A stretch of DNA of 64,000 bases from Polynucleobacter kasalickyi (GTDB lineage Bacteria; Pseudomonadota; Gammaproteobacteria; Burkholderiales; Burkholderiaceae), in NCBI RefSeq assembly GCF_900176405.1, contig NZ_FWXJ01000009.1:1-64000 (forward strand), in the 5' to 3' direction. Within the stretch, counting starts at the first letter, position 1; every line of letters starts with the position of its first letter. Below the pieces are notes generated by a model. It was not told the DNA's origin. It worked only from the letters and a program-made list of their open reading frames with translations, and did not search any database. This document shows positions 1 to 7,370 of the stretch, in pieces. The position numbers and the translations under genes were made by a program.

Positions 1-641
1 AAATGGTCTGCGTACTTCGCAACTAGTACCTGTGCCAATAAACCGGAAGTAGCAATGCCCTTATCAATGATTTGGGCAGGGACTGGTGACTGCGTCAAGG
101 TTTTACAAGAACTACAAGCCCATTTACCACGGATATGACGCTCTACCGTTACAACACCCGGCGTATAGTCTAACTTCTCGCTAATATCTTCACCAATCCG
201 TTTTAGTTGGCAGCCACAACGACAGAGGGTTGAGTCAGGCTCATGTTGGAAGTCGACCCTAGGTAAGTTAGCAGGTAAAGGAGCACGCTTTGGTGTTTGA
301 CGCTGACGCTTAAAAACTTCAGGAGTTGCCAGCTCCTCCATTTCTGATTCCATGGCAGCGATATCCGTGTCGAGCGTTTCTTCTAGTAAGCTAGCCTGTT
401 CAGGATCCAGTCGCTCACTTTGCTGCCCGAATTTCCAACGCTTCGTAATGGCCATCTCATGGGTGAGTTGATCAATCTTGGTTTGTCGATATAACAGCTC
501 TTTTTTTTGCTGCTCAATTTCCACCTGACTGCGAGCGATGACTTGTTTGTGCTCTTGGTTCTCTGACATCAAACTCAATACCAGCTCACGCAATGCTTGC
601 GGATTCATGTGTTCAAGAGTTTGTGAAGTAACCATAACCAT
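1..641 (-). CDS. tnpC: IS66-type transposase TnpC, N-terminal part (truncated by window edge)
   Basis: The minus strand is open from an ATG at 641 to the window edge, about 213 residues. The N-terminal third is helical and charged (probable leucine-zipper/coiled-coil region), followed by the segment KRWKFGQQSERLDPEQ, typical of the IS66 TnpC N-terminal domain. A Cys-rich zinc-finger-like region follows (CRCGCQLKRIGEDISEKL, then WACSSC), where IS66 transposases carry their zinc-binding domain. The DDE catalytic domain lies outside the window. About 100 non-coding bases separate this gene from tnpB. The family assignment is strong; completeness cannot be judged. Confidence 0.9.
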   Translation of the reverse strand, partial: MVMVTSQTLEHMNPQALRELVLSLMSENQEHKQVIARSQVEIEQQKKELLYRQTKIDQLTHEMAITKRWKFGQQSERLDPEQASLLEETLDTDIAAMESEMEELATPEVFKRQRQTPKRAPLPANLPRVDFQHEPDSTLCRCGCQLKRIGEDISEKLDYTPGVVTVERHIRGKWACSSCKTLTQSPVPAQIIDKGIATSGLLAQVLVAKYADH

Positions 642-742
642 AGTATTTCACATTCGTGATGAGGGGGTAATTATAGGTTTTACTAATTGATTTTTTTGGT
701 AATTTAAGGAAAAATTTACCCTATTAAAACAACAAAAAAACA

Positions 743-1078
743 TCATAAGACCGTGATGATACCTGCCTCTCCGAGGCGATGCCAAGGTAATCCCATTACC
801 AATGCATCGAACTGTTCCCGACTGATTTGCATCTGTGTTGCAGTGTCTGTTCGAGGCCAAATAAAGTGACCTTCATGTAAGCGGCGAGCAGCTAACCAGA
901 TACCAAAACCGTCGTGTACCAGCACTTTCATTCGATTGGCGCGACGATTGGCAAATAGATAAGCGTGATTTGGATACGCCGCCCCAAACACCTTCACCAC
1001 GCGTGCCAAGGCAGTATCGGTTCCTGCTCTCATATCCATCGGTTCGGTTGCAATCCATACAGCGTCAACTCGAATCAT
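743..1078 (-). CDS. tnpB: IS66 accessory protein TnpB (Orf2)
   Basis: This 111-residue protein has the conserved TnpB layout: an N-terminal EPMDMRAGTD segment, then FANRRANRMKVLVHDGFGIW, then RLHEGHFIWP near the end. TnpB is required for transposition of IS66 elements, but its biochemical role is unclear. I chose the ATG at 1078 because it overlaps the tnpA stop as ATGA (1075-1078), a usual translational coupling in this family; the longer open frame up to 1132 overlaps tnpA and does not match the family start. No frameshift or internal stop is visible. Confidence 0.92.
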   Translation of the reverse strand: MIRVDAVWIATEPMDMRAGTDTALARVVKVFGAAYPNHAYLFANRRANRMKVLVHDGFGIWLAARRLHEGHFIWPRTDTATQMQISREQFDALVMGLPWHRLGEAGIITVL

Positions 1079-1467
1079 TTGGTAAGCTCCCGTAACCAAG
1101 CTAAGCAAGTCGTACTGGCCTGTATTGGCCACTTCACTTTGATGGTCGAGCTACCTTTGTGAACTTCGATCTCAATCGATTGGCCATCAGCTTTAGAAGA
1201 GGGATGGGGAAGACTCAGGGGTAAAAACCCTCGCGTATTACTCATCGGTACAGAGCCACTTGTACCTGTGAGACCGTTTCCTCGTTTAAGATAACTTGGG
1301 TCAGCATCATACATCCAGCGCCGCAATAAATTGGCATTCAACCCATAGCTAAGTGCAACAGATGCGATTGATATATGCGGTTGACGCGCTTGAGCGACGA
1401 CTTCCGATTTAAACTCTTTACTGTATCGTTGTCTTATTCGTGTTCCGGTTGGACTAGTAAGATCCAT
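1075..1467 (-). CDS. tnpA: IS66 accessory protein TnpA (helix-turn-helix)
   Basis: About 130 residues. The N-terminal half has RQRYSKEFKSEVVAQARQ followed by ISIASVALSYGLNANLLRRW, the helix-turn-helix pattern shared by IS66 TnpA and IS3 OrfA proteins. The C-terminal half is a variable linker ending in a short beta-rich segment. The ATG at 1467 is chosen over a GTG at 1476 because a GGAG ribosome-binding sequence sits 11 nt upstream of it and would be too close to the GTG. The start codon abuts the arm of a 45-nt imperfect palindrome, so expression may be affected by that structure. Confidence 0.88.
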   Translation of the reverse strand: MDLTSPTGTRIRQRYSKEFKSEVVAQARQPHISIASVALSYGLNANLLRRWMYDADPSYLKRGNGLTGTSGSVPMSNTRGFLPLSLPHPSSKADGQSIEIEVHKGSSTIKVKWPIQASTTCLAWLRELTK

Positions 1468-1512
1468 AGTGTACACTTCTCCACTTATTTTTTAAGTGGA
1501 GACATGTTCACT
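1468..1512. repeat. 45-nt imperfect palindrome at the IS66 end, next to the tnpA start
   Basis: Arms 1468-1487 and 1493-1512 match as inverted repeats at 17 of 20 positions and are separated by five T residues. The inner ten base pairs are perfect. It lies where the outer end of the IS66 element is expected. It could be the transposase-binding inverted repeat, a transcript hairpin limiting read-in to tnpA, or both. Confidence 0.6.
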
Positions 1513-1517
1513 TAATA

Positions 1518-1793
1518 ATGAATTCAGAACAATATGTGTTCACCGGACGCATACATAGGATGTACGTAAACCTTAATACATCTCAAAGTGAATTAAGCTT
1601 AAATTTTGTAAATTTTTCAGAGGATTTGGTTCTGCGAGAGGTCATTCTAGGGATGAACTGCCAAACTTCAATGGTAAACATTCTAAAATTGATTAATTCA
1701 GATTCTAAAGTTAGAGTGTTAAAAGCTGGCATGGCAAAAAGATCATTTAAGATTATTGAAGATCGTAGCTTTAGGCACGCGACAAATCTTTGA
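1518..1793 (+). CDS. Hypothetical 91-residue protein, possibly the tail of an interrupted gene
   Basis: I do not recognise this protein. The frame opens five bases after the IS66 boundary and reads as a plausible soluble protein (mixed beta strands and a C-terminal basic segment RVLKAGMAKRSFKIIEDR). Its position directly at the end of the insertion suggests it is the 3' remainder of a gene split by the transposon, with the ATG near the junction being fortuitous. No good ribosome-binding site precedes it. It may also be simply non-coding. Confidence 0.3.
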   Translation: MNSEQYVFTGRIHRMYVNLNTSQSELSLNFVNFSEDLVLREVILGMNCQTSMVNILKLINSDSKVRVLKAGMAKRSFKIIEDRSFRHATNL

Positions 1794-2236
1794 ATTAAAT
1801 TATAGGTATTTATTGTCGCCTTACTCAGGATTATTTAGGCTGAGCCTTGTACTTGGTTACTGCCTAATGACTCTTCTCATTTGGGGCAGATTCATGTGTA
1901 CAGTATTAGTTAGTCTTTTAATATAGTAATCACATACCTAGATCAATTTATCAGCTCTGTAAAACCCCTTTTGACATTGGTGAAAGTGCTTAGGGTTACC
2001 TAAAGCCTCTCTGAATTGCTTTTCAGTCATGGATCTTAGACTTCATTGCGATGTCTTTTAAAAATTATATTTTCTATTGTGTCATGATGGAAGTTAAATT
2101 TTCTTTCTCAGCATTTTTGAGTTTATTAAATTAAAGCTTTATCAAATAATTGTATTCAGTTCGTATACACTGATTTGTACATAAATTTCTATGTATATTA
2201 GTAAACTGATATAAGTTTAAATAACCAGGTGCTTAC
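1794..2236. other. AT-rich intergenic region upstream of the defence-like pair
   Basis: No gene is visible in this 440-bp stretch. It is strongly AT-rich, like the two genes that follow, and probably contains their promoter in the last 80 bases, but I cannot pick a convincing -35/-10 pair. It likely came in with the downstream genes. Confidence 0.5.
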
Positions 2237-3649
2237 ATGAGCGCAAAAAAACAACTGAGTAATCCCTTTTCTACGGGTGGTGGAGGAGTGCATTTTGAGA
2301 CCCACATCCAAGCTTCATTTGTAACGTTGATGTTAACCGGAGGGCGAACGCCTTGTTTGCCACCCTGGCCAATTAGCAAGATTAATTTGCAGGGAAAAAT
2401 TGATGGCTATGAGGTAGATGATTTGATAGTCACTGTTACAAATTTTACAACTGGTGAGGAAAGAAAGCTGTTAGCACAAATAAAGAACTCTATAGCAGTA
2501 ACTGAGAAAAATGAAATTTTTGGCTCAGTCATATCTGCAGCATGGATAGATTTCAATAATTCAGCTATTTTTTCAAAGAATAGAGATTGCATTGCCTTAA
2601 TTACAAACTTTATTACTGAAGTTGATCAGGTCAATTTTCAGTGGTTGTTACATCAAGCAAAATATACTGTAAGTTCTGATGAGTTTTACATTCATGTTGC
2701 CACTGCAAAATATAGTCCAAATAAAAGTGAAGAAAAATTAAACGTAATTGAGCATCATTTAAAAAAAGCTAATCAAAATGTTGCTTTATCGAAGGACGAG
2801 GTTTGGTTATTTTTAAAGCATTTTTATTACTTAGGTTATGACCTTGGTCATGAATATGGGGTGGCCATTTCTTTGCTTCATTCACATATTTCTCAGTTCA
2901 AGCATATGAATCCAAGCTCTGTTTGGGGACAAATTGTTACTTATGTTATGAGTTGCAATCAAAATGGGGGAACTATAACAGTCGATGTTTTGCCTGAGTA
3001 CTTAAAGGATTTATTTATAAATCTACCTCAAACAATATCACCAGATAACATTGGATTGACTTACTCTTTGGGTTCAGCACAGCAAATAAATTTTACCCAA
3101 CATCAATATGCTCCAGAAATCTTGAAATTATGTTTTTTGGGTGGATGGAATGAAAAAGATAAGAATGATCGACACCTTATTTCTGAATTTATTGGAAAAG
3201 AATATTTCGATTGGATTATTGAATTTAGAAAAATTCTTGAGTTCTCGAATTGTCCATTTACGCATAAAAACGGCATTTGGAAAATTAAAAACCAAAATGA
3301 ACTTTTTCAGTTGTTTTCAAAGCAGATATTTGATGAAGATATTGAAATATTTAAAAGATTATTTTGCTCTATCTTTGAATTGGAGGAATTTGTATCTGAT
3401 GAGCTATTTAATGGCGTCGTCAATTCTTTGGGTTACATTAAGTTTCATTCTTCTATTTTTAAAAATTGCACTGTAAATAAAATTGATAATCTTGTATTTC
3501 AATCAATTACTCATTTTTATGAATTAATTACAGCTAATTCATACCCCAAGTTTGTCAAATTTTTCCCTTTATTTGCGGAGCTTTCGCCTAATCAGTTTTT
3601 TTCATTTATAGAAAATAAATTCATTATTGATGTTACGGTAGAAAAATGA
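2237..3649 (+). CDS. PD-(D/E)xK-like nuclease-domain protein, first half of a split defence-type protein
   Basis: This 470-residue protein opens with NPFSTGGGGVHFETHIQASF and then LMLTGG, a start I associate with nuclease domains found at the N-termini of large defence proteins. Candidate active-site residues are Glu21, Asp61/Asp62 and Gln81-x-Lys83 (LLAQIKNS), an order consistent with a restriction-endonuclease fold that has Q in place of E in the ExK motif. Residues after about 230 are helical with no P-loop (no GxxxxGK[ST]), so this is not a classical STAND ATPase. It overlaps the next gene by four bases (ATGA). From memory, the two proteins together correspond to single proteins of about 1,200 residues. 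GC content is far below the window average, suggesting transfer. Function is inferred; an anti-phage role is the best guess. Confidence 0.6.
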   Translation: MSAKKQLSNPFSTGGGGVHFETHIQASFVTLMLTGGRTPCLPPWPISKINLQGKIDGYEVDDLIVTVTNFTTGEERKLLAQIKNSIAVTEKNEIFGSVISAAWIDFNNSAIFSKNRDCIALITNFITEVDQVNFQWLLHQAKYTVSSDEFYIHVATAKYSPNKSEEKLNVIEHHLKKANQNVALSKDEVWLFLKHFYYLGYDLGHEYGVAISLLHSHISQFKHMNPSSVWGQIVTYVMSCNQNGGTITVDVLPEYLKDLFINLPQTISPDNIGLTYSLGSAQQINFTQHQYAPEILKLCFLGGWNEKDKNDRHLISEFIGKEYFDWIIEFRKILEFSNCPFTHKNGIWKIKNQNELFQLFSKQIFDEDIEIFKRLFCSIFELEEFVSDELFNGVVNSLGYIKFHSSIFKNCTVNKIDNLVFQSITHFYELITANSYPKFVKFFPLFAELSPNQFFSFIENKFIIDVTVEK

Positions 3650-5715
3650 AACTTGAAAAACACAATACCCCTGGTTCGCAGTATTTTTTGTTCAATGAAA
3701 TAGTTTCTAGTCTTGAAGTTCTTGGATGGGATGAGCGAAATTTTTTAAAAGCCTCAATATTGCTATCAAAATTAATCGAGATTAAGCAATTTAGTGATGT
3801 TGGAAATGAATTTAGGGCATTATCGGCAATGTTTTTACCTTGGTATCCTCAAACTTTGGCAAGTCAAGAAAAACGGCTTAAATCGATGAGGATTATCGTA
3901 AAAAAATCACCTGAAGTGGGGTGGATGTTGTTGATTTCTTTATTGCCGAATAGACAAAACTCAACCAGTAGTATCAAAAAGCCTAAATGGAATAATATTG
4001 ACCTGATTGAGCGTATTCCTAGAATTAGTAATGAGGATTATCTCGTTCAAGTTAGGGCCTATTCTAATCTTTTACTTGATCTGGCTGGAAAAAATATAAG
4101 TAAAATTTCCGAGCTTTTTGATGTTTTGGATGGGCTATCTAGGTCAGTAATTGATAGGATTTCGTTGACCTTAAGAGAATTGTTAGATGATGGAATGAAT
4201 GATGACGATCGTCAAATTTTATGGGAAAAATTAACATTATTTATTACAAAGCATCATAAATATTCTGGCGCTATTTGGGCCTTGGATAATTCATATCTAG
4301 AAAAAATTTCTGAAATTGCTGAATTAATTAAACCAAAAAGTATTTTTGTTTTTTATAGACACTACTTTAATGCACGTGATTTTGAGTTATTTAATGAAAT
4401 TGATGACTGGGAGACGCAGCGGAAAGATTTGGATGAAATTCGTGTTGGTGCAATTTCTAAAATTTATAGTGATGGTGGAGTCGAAGCAGTTATTAGTTTT
4501 TCTAAGTCAGTAATTTATCCGTATGAAGTTGGATTCGCTTTTGGCTTTATTTCGACTTTTGAAGTCGATGAATACCTATTACCTCTGATATATGATGAAT
4601 CAGATAAGAAATTAAGAAATTTTATCAAGGGATATGTTTGGAGACGACATTTAATATTAGGCTGGGATTGGGTGGACAGGTTAAATATTGGTAATTGGTC
4701 TGACCATTCAAAAGCATCTTTTTTGTCTGATTTACCTGCTCAAATTGAGGTTTGGAACCGAATACCCATTTTACTTACTGAGTTTGAGTCAATGTACTGG
4801 GCGAATCCAAATTTCGTTCCATCACAAGTTGATGAAAATTTGGAAGTTGCAATAAAAAAATTAATTCAATATGATGCAACCGGCTCTGCAATTGATTGTT
4901 TGATGAGGTTGTTATATGCTAAACAATCCCCAAATTTTGATTTATGTTTAAGTGCGCTAAAGAAATCTTTAGAGTTTCCTCGTAGAACTGGGGGACTCGA
5001 TGTATACAATGTTGCAGAATTATTAAAGTATTTACAACAATCCAAATATGTTTCTATGGAAAGTTTATGTGAGATAGAGTGGGGATACTTAGATATTCTA
5101 GATGGTTATCATGGTGCAACCCCTATTGCACTCCACAATAAACTTTCAAATAGTCCTGAGTTTTTTCAAAAAAATATTTCTTTGATTTATAAGTCTTCTA
5201 ATTCTGTCGCGGATAAGGTTGAATTTACCGAAGAAGAGCGTATGGAAGCTAATTTTGCTTGGACTCTTTTACATAGCTGGAAAACTCCCCCTGGGATGGG
5301 TCTTGATGGAAAATTTGAAGAGATGAAATTTTTAGATTGGTTCAATAAAACTTTCGAGCTAATTGAGAAATCTGGTCACTTAAATGTAGGCTTAAATAAT
5401 ATCGGTCAAGTGCTTGCCTATGCTCCAGCTGATTCTGATGGTTTGTGGCTAAATAAGAATGTTGCAGAAATACTAGACGATATCAGATTTGAAAAAGCGA
5501 AAAATGGGTATATAAATGGATTATTTAATAAGAGGGGTGTCTATTCGGTTGATCCATCAGGAAGCGAAGAGCTTTCACTTTCCCAAGATTATGAAAAAAA
5601 GGCAGATGATGTTGAAAATGCAGGTTTTATAAATTTGGCCTCAGCCCTAAGAGGACTTTCGGATTCTTATGTTCGGGAGGCTCGATCTGTAATTGATGAA
5701 TATAAGAGCGATTAA
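3646..5715 (+). CDS. Alpha-helical (solenoid-like) partner protein, second half of the split defence-type protein
   Basis: 689 residues, with no signal peptide or membrane segment. Recognisable stretches are LPWYPQTLASQEKR and GWMLLISLLPN near residues 65-115. I recall these from the C-terminal halves of long nuclease-solenoid proteins whose N-terminal halves resemble the preceding gene. The rest is helical with many Leu/Ile/Trp residues, as in HEAT/TPR-like sensors. No catalytic motif or P-loop is seen; GMGLDGKF is not a nucleotide-binding loop because Ser/Thr is missing. The start ATG overlaps the upstream stop, so the two are certainly co-translated. The likely role is sensing or scaffolding for the nuclease half. 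It is very AT-rich and bordered by an IS66 element and toxin-antitoxin genes, typical defence-island neighbours. Confidence 0.55.
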   Translation: MKLEKHNTPGSQYFLFNEIVSSLEVLGWDERNFLKASILLSKLIEIKQFSDVGNEFRALSAMFLPWYPQTLASQEKRLKSMRIIVKKSPEVGWMLLISLLPNRQNSTSSIKKPKWNNIDLIERIPRISNEDYLVQVRAYSNLLLDLAGKNISKISELFDVLDGLSRSVIDRISLTLRELLDDGMNDDDRQILWEKLTLFITKHHKYSGAIWALDNSYLEKISEIAELIKPKSIFVFYRHYFNARDFELFNEIDDWETQRKDLDEIRVGAISKIYSDGGVEAVISFSKSVIYPYEVGFAFGFISTFEVDEYLLPLIYDESDKKLRNFIKGYVWRRHLILGWDWVDRLNIGNWSDHSKASFLSDLPAQIEVWNRIPILLTEFESMYWANPNFVPSQVDENLEVAIKKLIQYDATGSAIDCLMRLLYAKQSPNFDLCLSALKKSLEFPRRTGGLDVYNVAELLKYLQQSKYVSMESLCEIEWGYLDILDGYHGATPIALHNKLSNSPEFFQKNISLIYKSSNSVADKVEFTEEERMEANFAWTLLHSWKTPPGMGLDGKFEEMKFLDWFNKTFELIEKSGHLNVGLNNIGQVLAYAPADSDGLWLNKNVAEILDDIRFEKAKNGYINGLFNKRGVYSVDPSGSEELSLSQDYEKKADDVENAGFINLASALRGLSDSYVREARSVIDEYKSD

Positions 5716-5830
5716 TTGGGGTTAATTCCTTGTTATTCCCTGTTTCATAATTCGCATTTTTATTTATTTCCAACTACTTAATGGCTCTAATAATATTTTT
5801 ATTAGAGATTGGGCAAATTTCTGAAAAGAT

Positions 5831-5857
5831 ACCCTGTAAATTTCCCTGTAAGCAGGG
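5831..5857 (+). repeat. 27-nt direct repeat, copy 1 (left of the YhaV/PrlF module)
   Basis: The unit begins accctgtaaattt and ends gcaggg. It matches the copy at 7101-7127 at 24 of 27 positions. The following 13 bases (5858-5870) reappear at 7198-7210 with one mismatch, so the second copy seems interrupted by about 70 bp. The two copies enclose one complete toxin-antitoxin module. Confidence 0.65.
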
Positions 5858-5915
5858 TAGGATGCTGAGACAATATGGGCGGTGACTGCGTCCACCGCCA
5901 GTAGTCCTTATAGAT

Positions 5916-5937
5916 AAAGCCCTTACGGGCTTTTTTT
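5916..5937 (+). terminator. Rho-independent terminator
   Basis: The stem agccc/gggct (5918-5922 and 5927-5931) with a TTAC loop is followed by a run of T residues on the plus strand. It is the first clear terminator after the nuclease-solenoid pair, 200 bp beyond its stop codon, and probably ends that transcript. Confidence 0.7.
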
Positions 5938-6021
5938 ATTTCTATCTACCATAAAACATACCAAACATCTTTTCCGGTCCAACTTTTTCCATTTGAGGCA
6001 AAGCCAAGGTACTTACGTTGC

Positions 6022-6507
6022 TCATTCCAAGGATTTGGCAGTGGAGTTAGTCTTTGCCTCTTTAACCAGTAACTCCCAATCATCTGGTGGATGACCTTGC
6101 CTAAGCATTCTTGCAAACACCAGGTAAGCATCACTCTTACTCTCGTATGCTCGCTTCGTGTCTTCGTCATTAACCCAAGCATAAACAATGATCTTACTGG
6201 CCACATGATATCGAAAGAACAATCGATATTGCTGAAAGAACTTTGCCCTCAACCAGTGCTTGTGATGTTCGCCAAGGGTATTGCCTTGGCGGTAGATGGC
6301 TAGAGAAGGATCTTGTGGGATTATTTCATTGGTAAGTTTTAAAATCGCTGCCAATCTTTTGGATGCATTTTTATTTTGATATGAGGCAGGATTTTTCTGT
6401 TTCAGTATTTCTACTTCATCAACTAAGGCTTGAACTTGATCAAGAAATAAAGGATGGGCAAAGATAGTCCAACCTGAAATGGTAAGAGGTTTTAAATTTA
6501 AAGAAAT
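6022..6507 (-). CDS. YhaV-like ribosome-dependent RNase toxin with apparent ATT start
   Basis: Continuous minus-strand frame of 161 codons from an ATT at 6507. Motifs of the YhaV family are clear: ISGWTIFAHPLFLDQ near the N-terminus, then LRAKFFQQYRLFFRYH, VYAWVNDEDTKRAYESK, and RMLRQGHPPDDWELL at the C-terminus. YhaV is an mRNA interferase neutralised by PrlF. No ATG, GTG or TTG occurs in frame before residue about 51 (TTG at 6354), which would remove conserved sequence. The ATT at 6507 follows a GAGGT ribosome-binding sequence by six bases and lies two bases after the antitoxin stop. A second ATT at 6480 would give the more usual length but has no ribosome-binding site. Either the gene uses a rare start or its original start has been lost. 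Confidence 0.8.
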   Translation of the reverse strand: MSLNLKPLTISGWTIFAHPLFLDQVQALVDEVEILKQKNPASYQNKNASKRLAAILKLTNEIIPQDPSLAIYRQGNTLGEHHKHWLRAKFFQQYRLFFRYHVASKIIVYAWVNDEDTKRAYESKSDAYLVFARMLRQGHPPDDWELLVKEAKTNSTAKSLE

Positions 6508-6509
6508 GA

Positions 6510-6842
6510 TTAAACCTCATCTTCAGGTAGTGGTGCATCTAGGTCAATCTGTATATTACCAACTAAGGTATGTAAGCGATTGACCCAGGCTCCATCTAAT
6601 GCTTGAATGCGCTCGGGGTGTGTAGCAATATCATTCGATAAAAAACTTAAGAATTGGTCTAGAGCTGGATCATCAGGCTCTGTCTTTTGCACCCGACTGA
6701 GGAGTACATCTCCGTTATCCAAAATGGAGTAGTGCACCTTATCGCGCTTACCTAACTTTAAGGCCTGACGAACTGACTCGGGCACGGTGGTTTGGTAGCG
6801 GTCTGTAAGGGTGGATTCGGTTTCGAGTATTGCGATATTCAT
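6510..6842 (-). CDS. PrlF-like antitoxin (AbrB/SpoVT fold)
   Basis: 110 residues. The N-terminal LTDRYQTTVPESVRQAL followed by KVHYSILDNGDVLL is the swapped-hairpin AbrB-type DNA-binding domain of PrlF/SohA antitoxins. The acidic C-terminal half (PEDEV at the end) would bind the toxin. The second of two adjacent ATGs (6842) is preferred because it lies seven bases from GGGAG. The toxin gene follows two bases after the stop. A perfect 16-bp palindrome between the -35 and -10 of its promoter suggests autoregulation. Confidence 0.85.
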   Translation of the reverse strand: MNIAILETESTLTDRYQTTVPESVRQALKLGKRDKVHYSILDNGDVLLSRVQKTEPDDPALDQFLSFLSNDIATHPERIQALDGAWVNRLHTLVGNIQIDLDAPLPEDEV

Positions 6843-6885
6843 CATCGGACTCCCATTTATAAATGAAAATTTATCAACTTTATTT

Positions 6886-6914
6886 ATGGTAATGCAATTG
6901 CATTACTGAGTCAA
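6886..6914 (-). promoter_or_regulatory. Promoter of the PrlF/YhaV-like module with embedded operator
   Basis: Read on the minus strand, TTGACT (6909-6914) and TACCAT (6886-6891) are separated by 17 bases. The spacer carries the perfect palindrome TAATGCAATTGCATTA (6890-6905). A dimeric repressor, most likely the PrlF-like protein itself, bound there would block RNA polymerase. Confidence 0.6.
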
Positions 6915-7100
6915 TCATTGTTTTTTATTGAATTGGTTCTGGTATGGTCGGTTTTAGATTTGAGCAAAAAATATGAATATTCGATAGAGTATAAATTCCC
7001 TCTTTTTTCCTGTTCAAGAAAGTTGGGTTTTGAATCTCCTTAACTGATTACAGTATTTTTAGTTTGATTTAGTACAGAGCATCTGAATTGATAATCAAAC

Positions 7101-7127
7101 ACCCTGTAAATTTCTCTATGAGCAGGG
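7101..7127 (+). repeat. 27-nt direct repeat, copy 2 (right of the YhaV/PrlF module)
   Basis: Same orientation as copy 1 at 5831-5857 with three mismatches. It lies upstream of the next toxin-antitoxin promoter. The bases matching the extension of copy 1 are displaced to 7198-7210. Copies are 1,270 bp apart and flank the PrlF/YhaV-like cassette, so they could be recombination sites. Confidence 0.6.
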
Positions 7128-7311
7128 GATGTTCCAGATCATGATGACCCTTACGATATCGGGCGCAAGTAAAGCGCAATCGATGACTTTGCTGATATAG
7201 GATGCTGAAACCTTTTCCTTAATTGCTAGAGCTTGGATGCCTGGTACTTTTTGATATTGAGTTACTGCCCTGTATCCAAGAGTCAGTCACTTGAGGAGTA
7301 AAAATGGATTC

Positions 7312-7370
7312 TTGACGTTAATAGGGAAATTAATTAGAATAGGTGTTACTCTTTGTTACTAAGTGACACC
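7312..7370 (+). promoter_or_regulatory. Promoter and likely operator of the RHH/ParE-like module
   Basis: TTGACG (7312-7317) and TAGAAT (7335-7340) are spaced by exactly 17 bases, a near-consensus sigma-70 promoter. Immediately downstream, ggtgttact (7342-7350) and agtgacacc (7362-7370) form an imperfect inverted repeat that ends at the start codon. Such a site is the expected target of the encoded ribbon-helix-helix antitoxin. Confidence 0.65.

Larger units (their letters stand above)
1..1512 (-). mobile_element. IS66-family insertion sequence, partial (left end outside window)
   Basis: Three minus-strand genes in the order tnpA, tnpB, tnpC, with tnpA and tnpB overlapping in an ATGA, are the standard IS66 arrangement. 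The element runs off the left edge of the window inside tnpC, so its far inverted repeat and target duplication cannot be seen. The right boundary is placed at the outer arm of a long imperfect palindrome just before tnpA; the exact terminal base is uncertain. All three reading frames look intact, so the element may still be functional. Confidence 0.85.
5716..5945. other. Structured intergenic region with repeat, hairpin and terminator
   Basis: This 230-bp region has no gene. It holds a short ccttgttattccctgttt segment near 5731-5749, the 27-nt repeat at 5831-5857, a 7-bp GC-rich hairpin (5878-5884 with 5893-5899), and a Rho-independent terminator at 5916-5937. The whole block could be a mobile-cassette border or a small structured RNA rather than only a terminator. 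Confidence 0.45.

Noticed and set aside
2237..5715. Classical Avs/STAND NTPase system
   Set aside because: No P-loop GxxxxGK[ST] or Walker B was found in either protein; the best G-rich stretch (GMGLDGKF) lacks the Ser/Thr.
5858..5937. tRNA or known riboswitch in the structured region after the defence-like pair
   Set aside because: Two hairpins are present but no cloverleaf, CCA end or recognisable aptamer core could be drawn.
5946..6206. 86-codon minus-strand frame overlapping the YhaV-like gene
   Set aside because: It is out of frame with the conserved toxin sequence and shows no family features.
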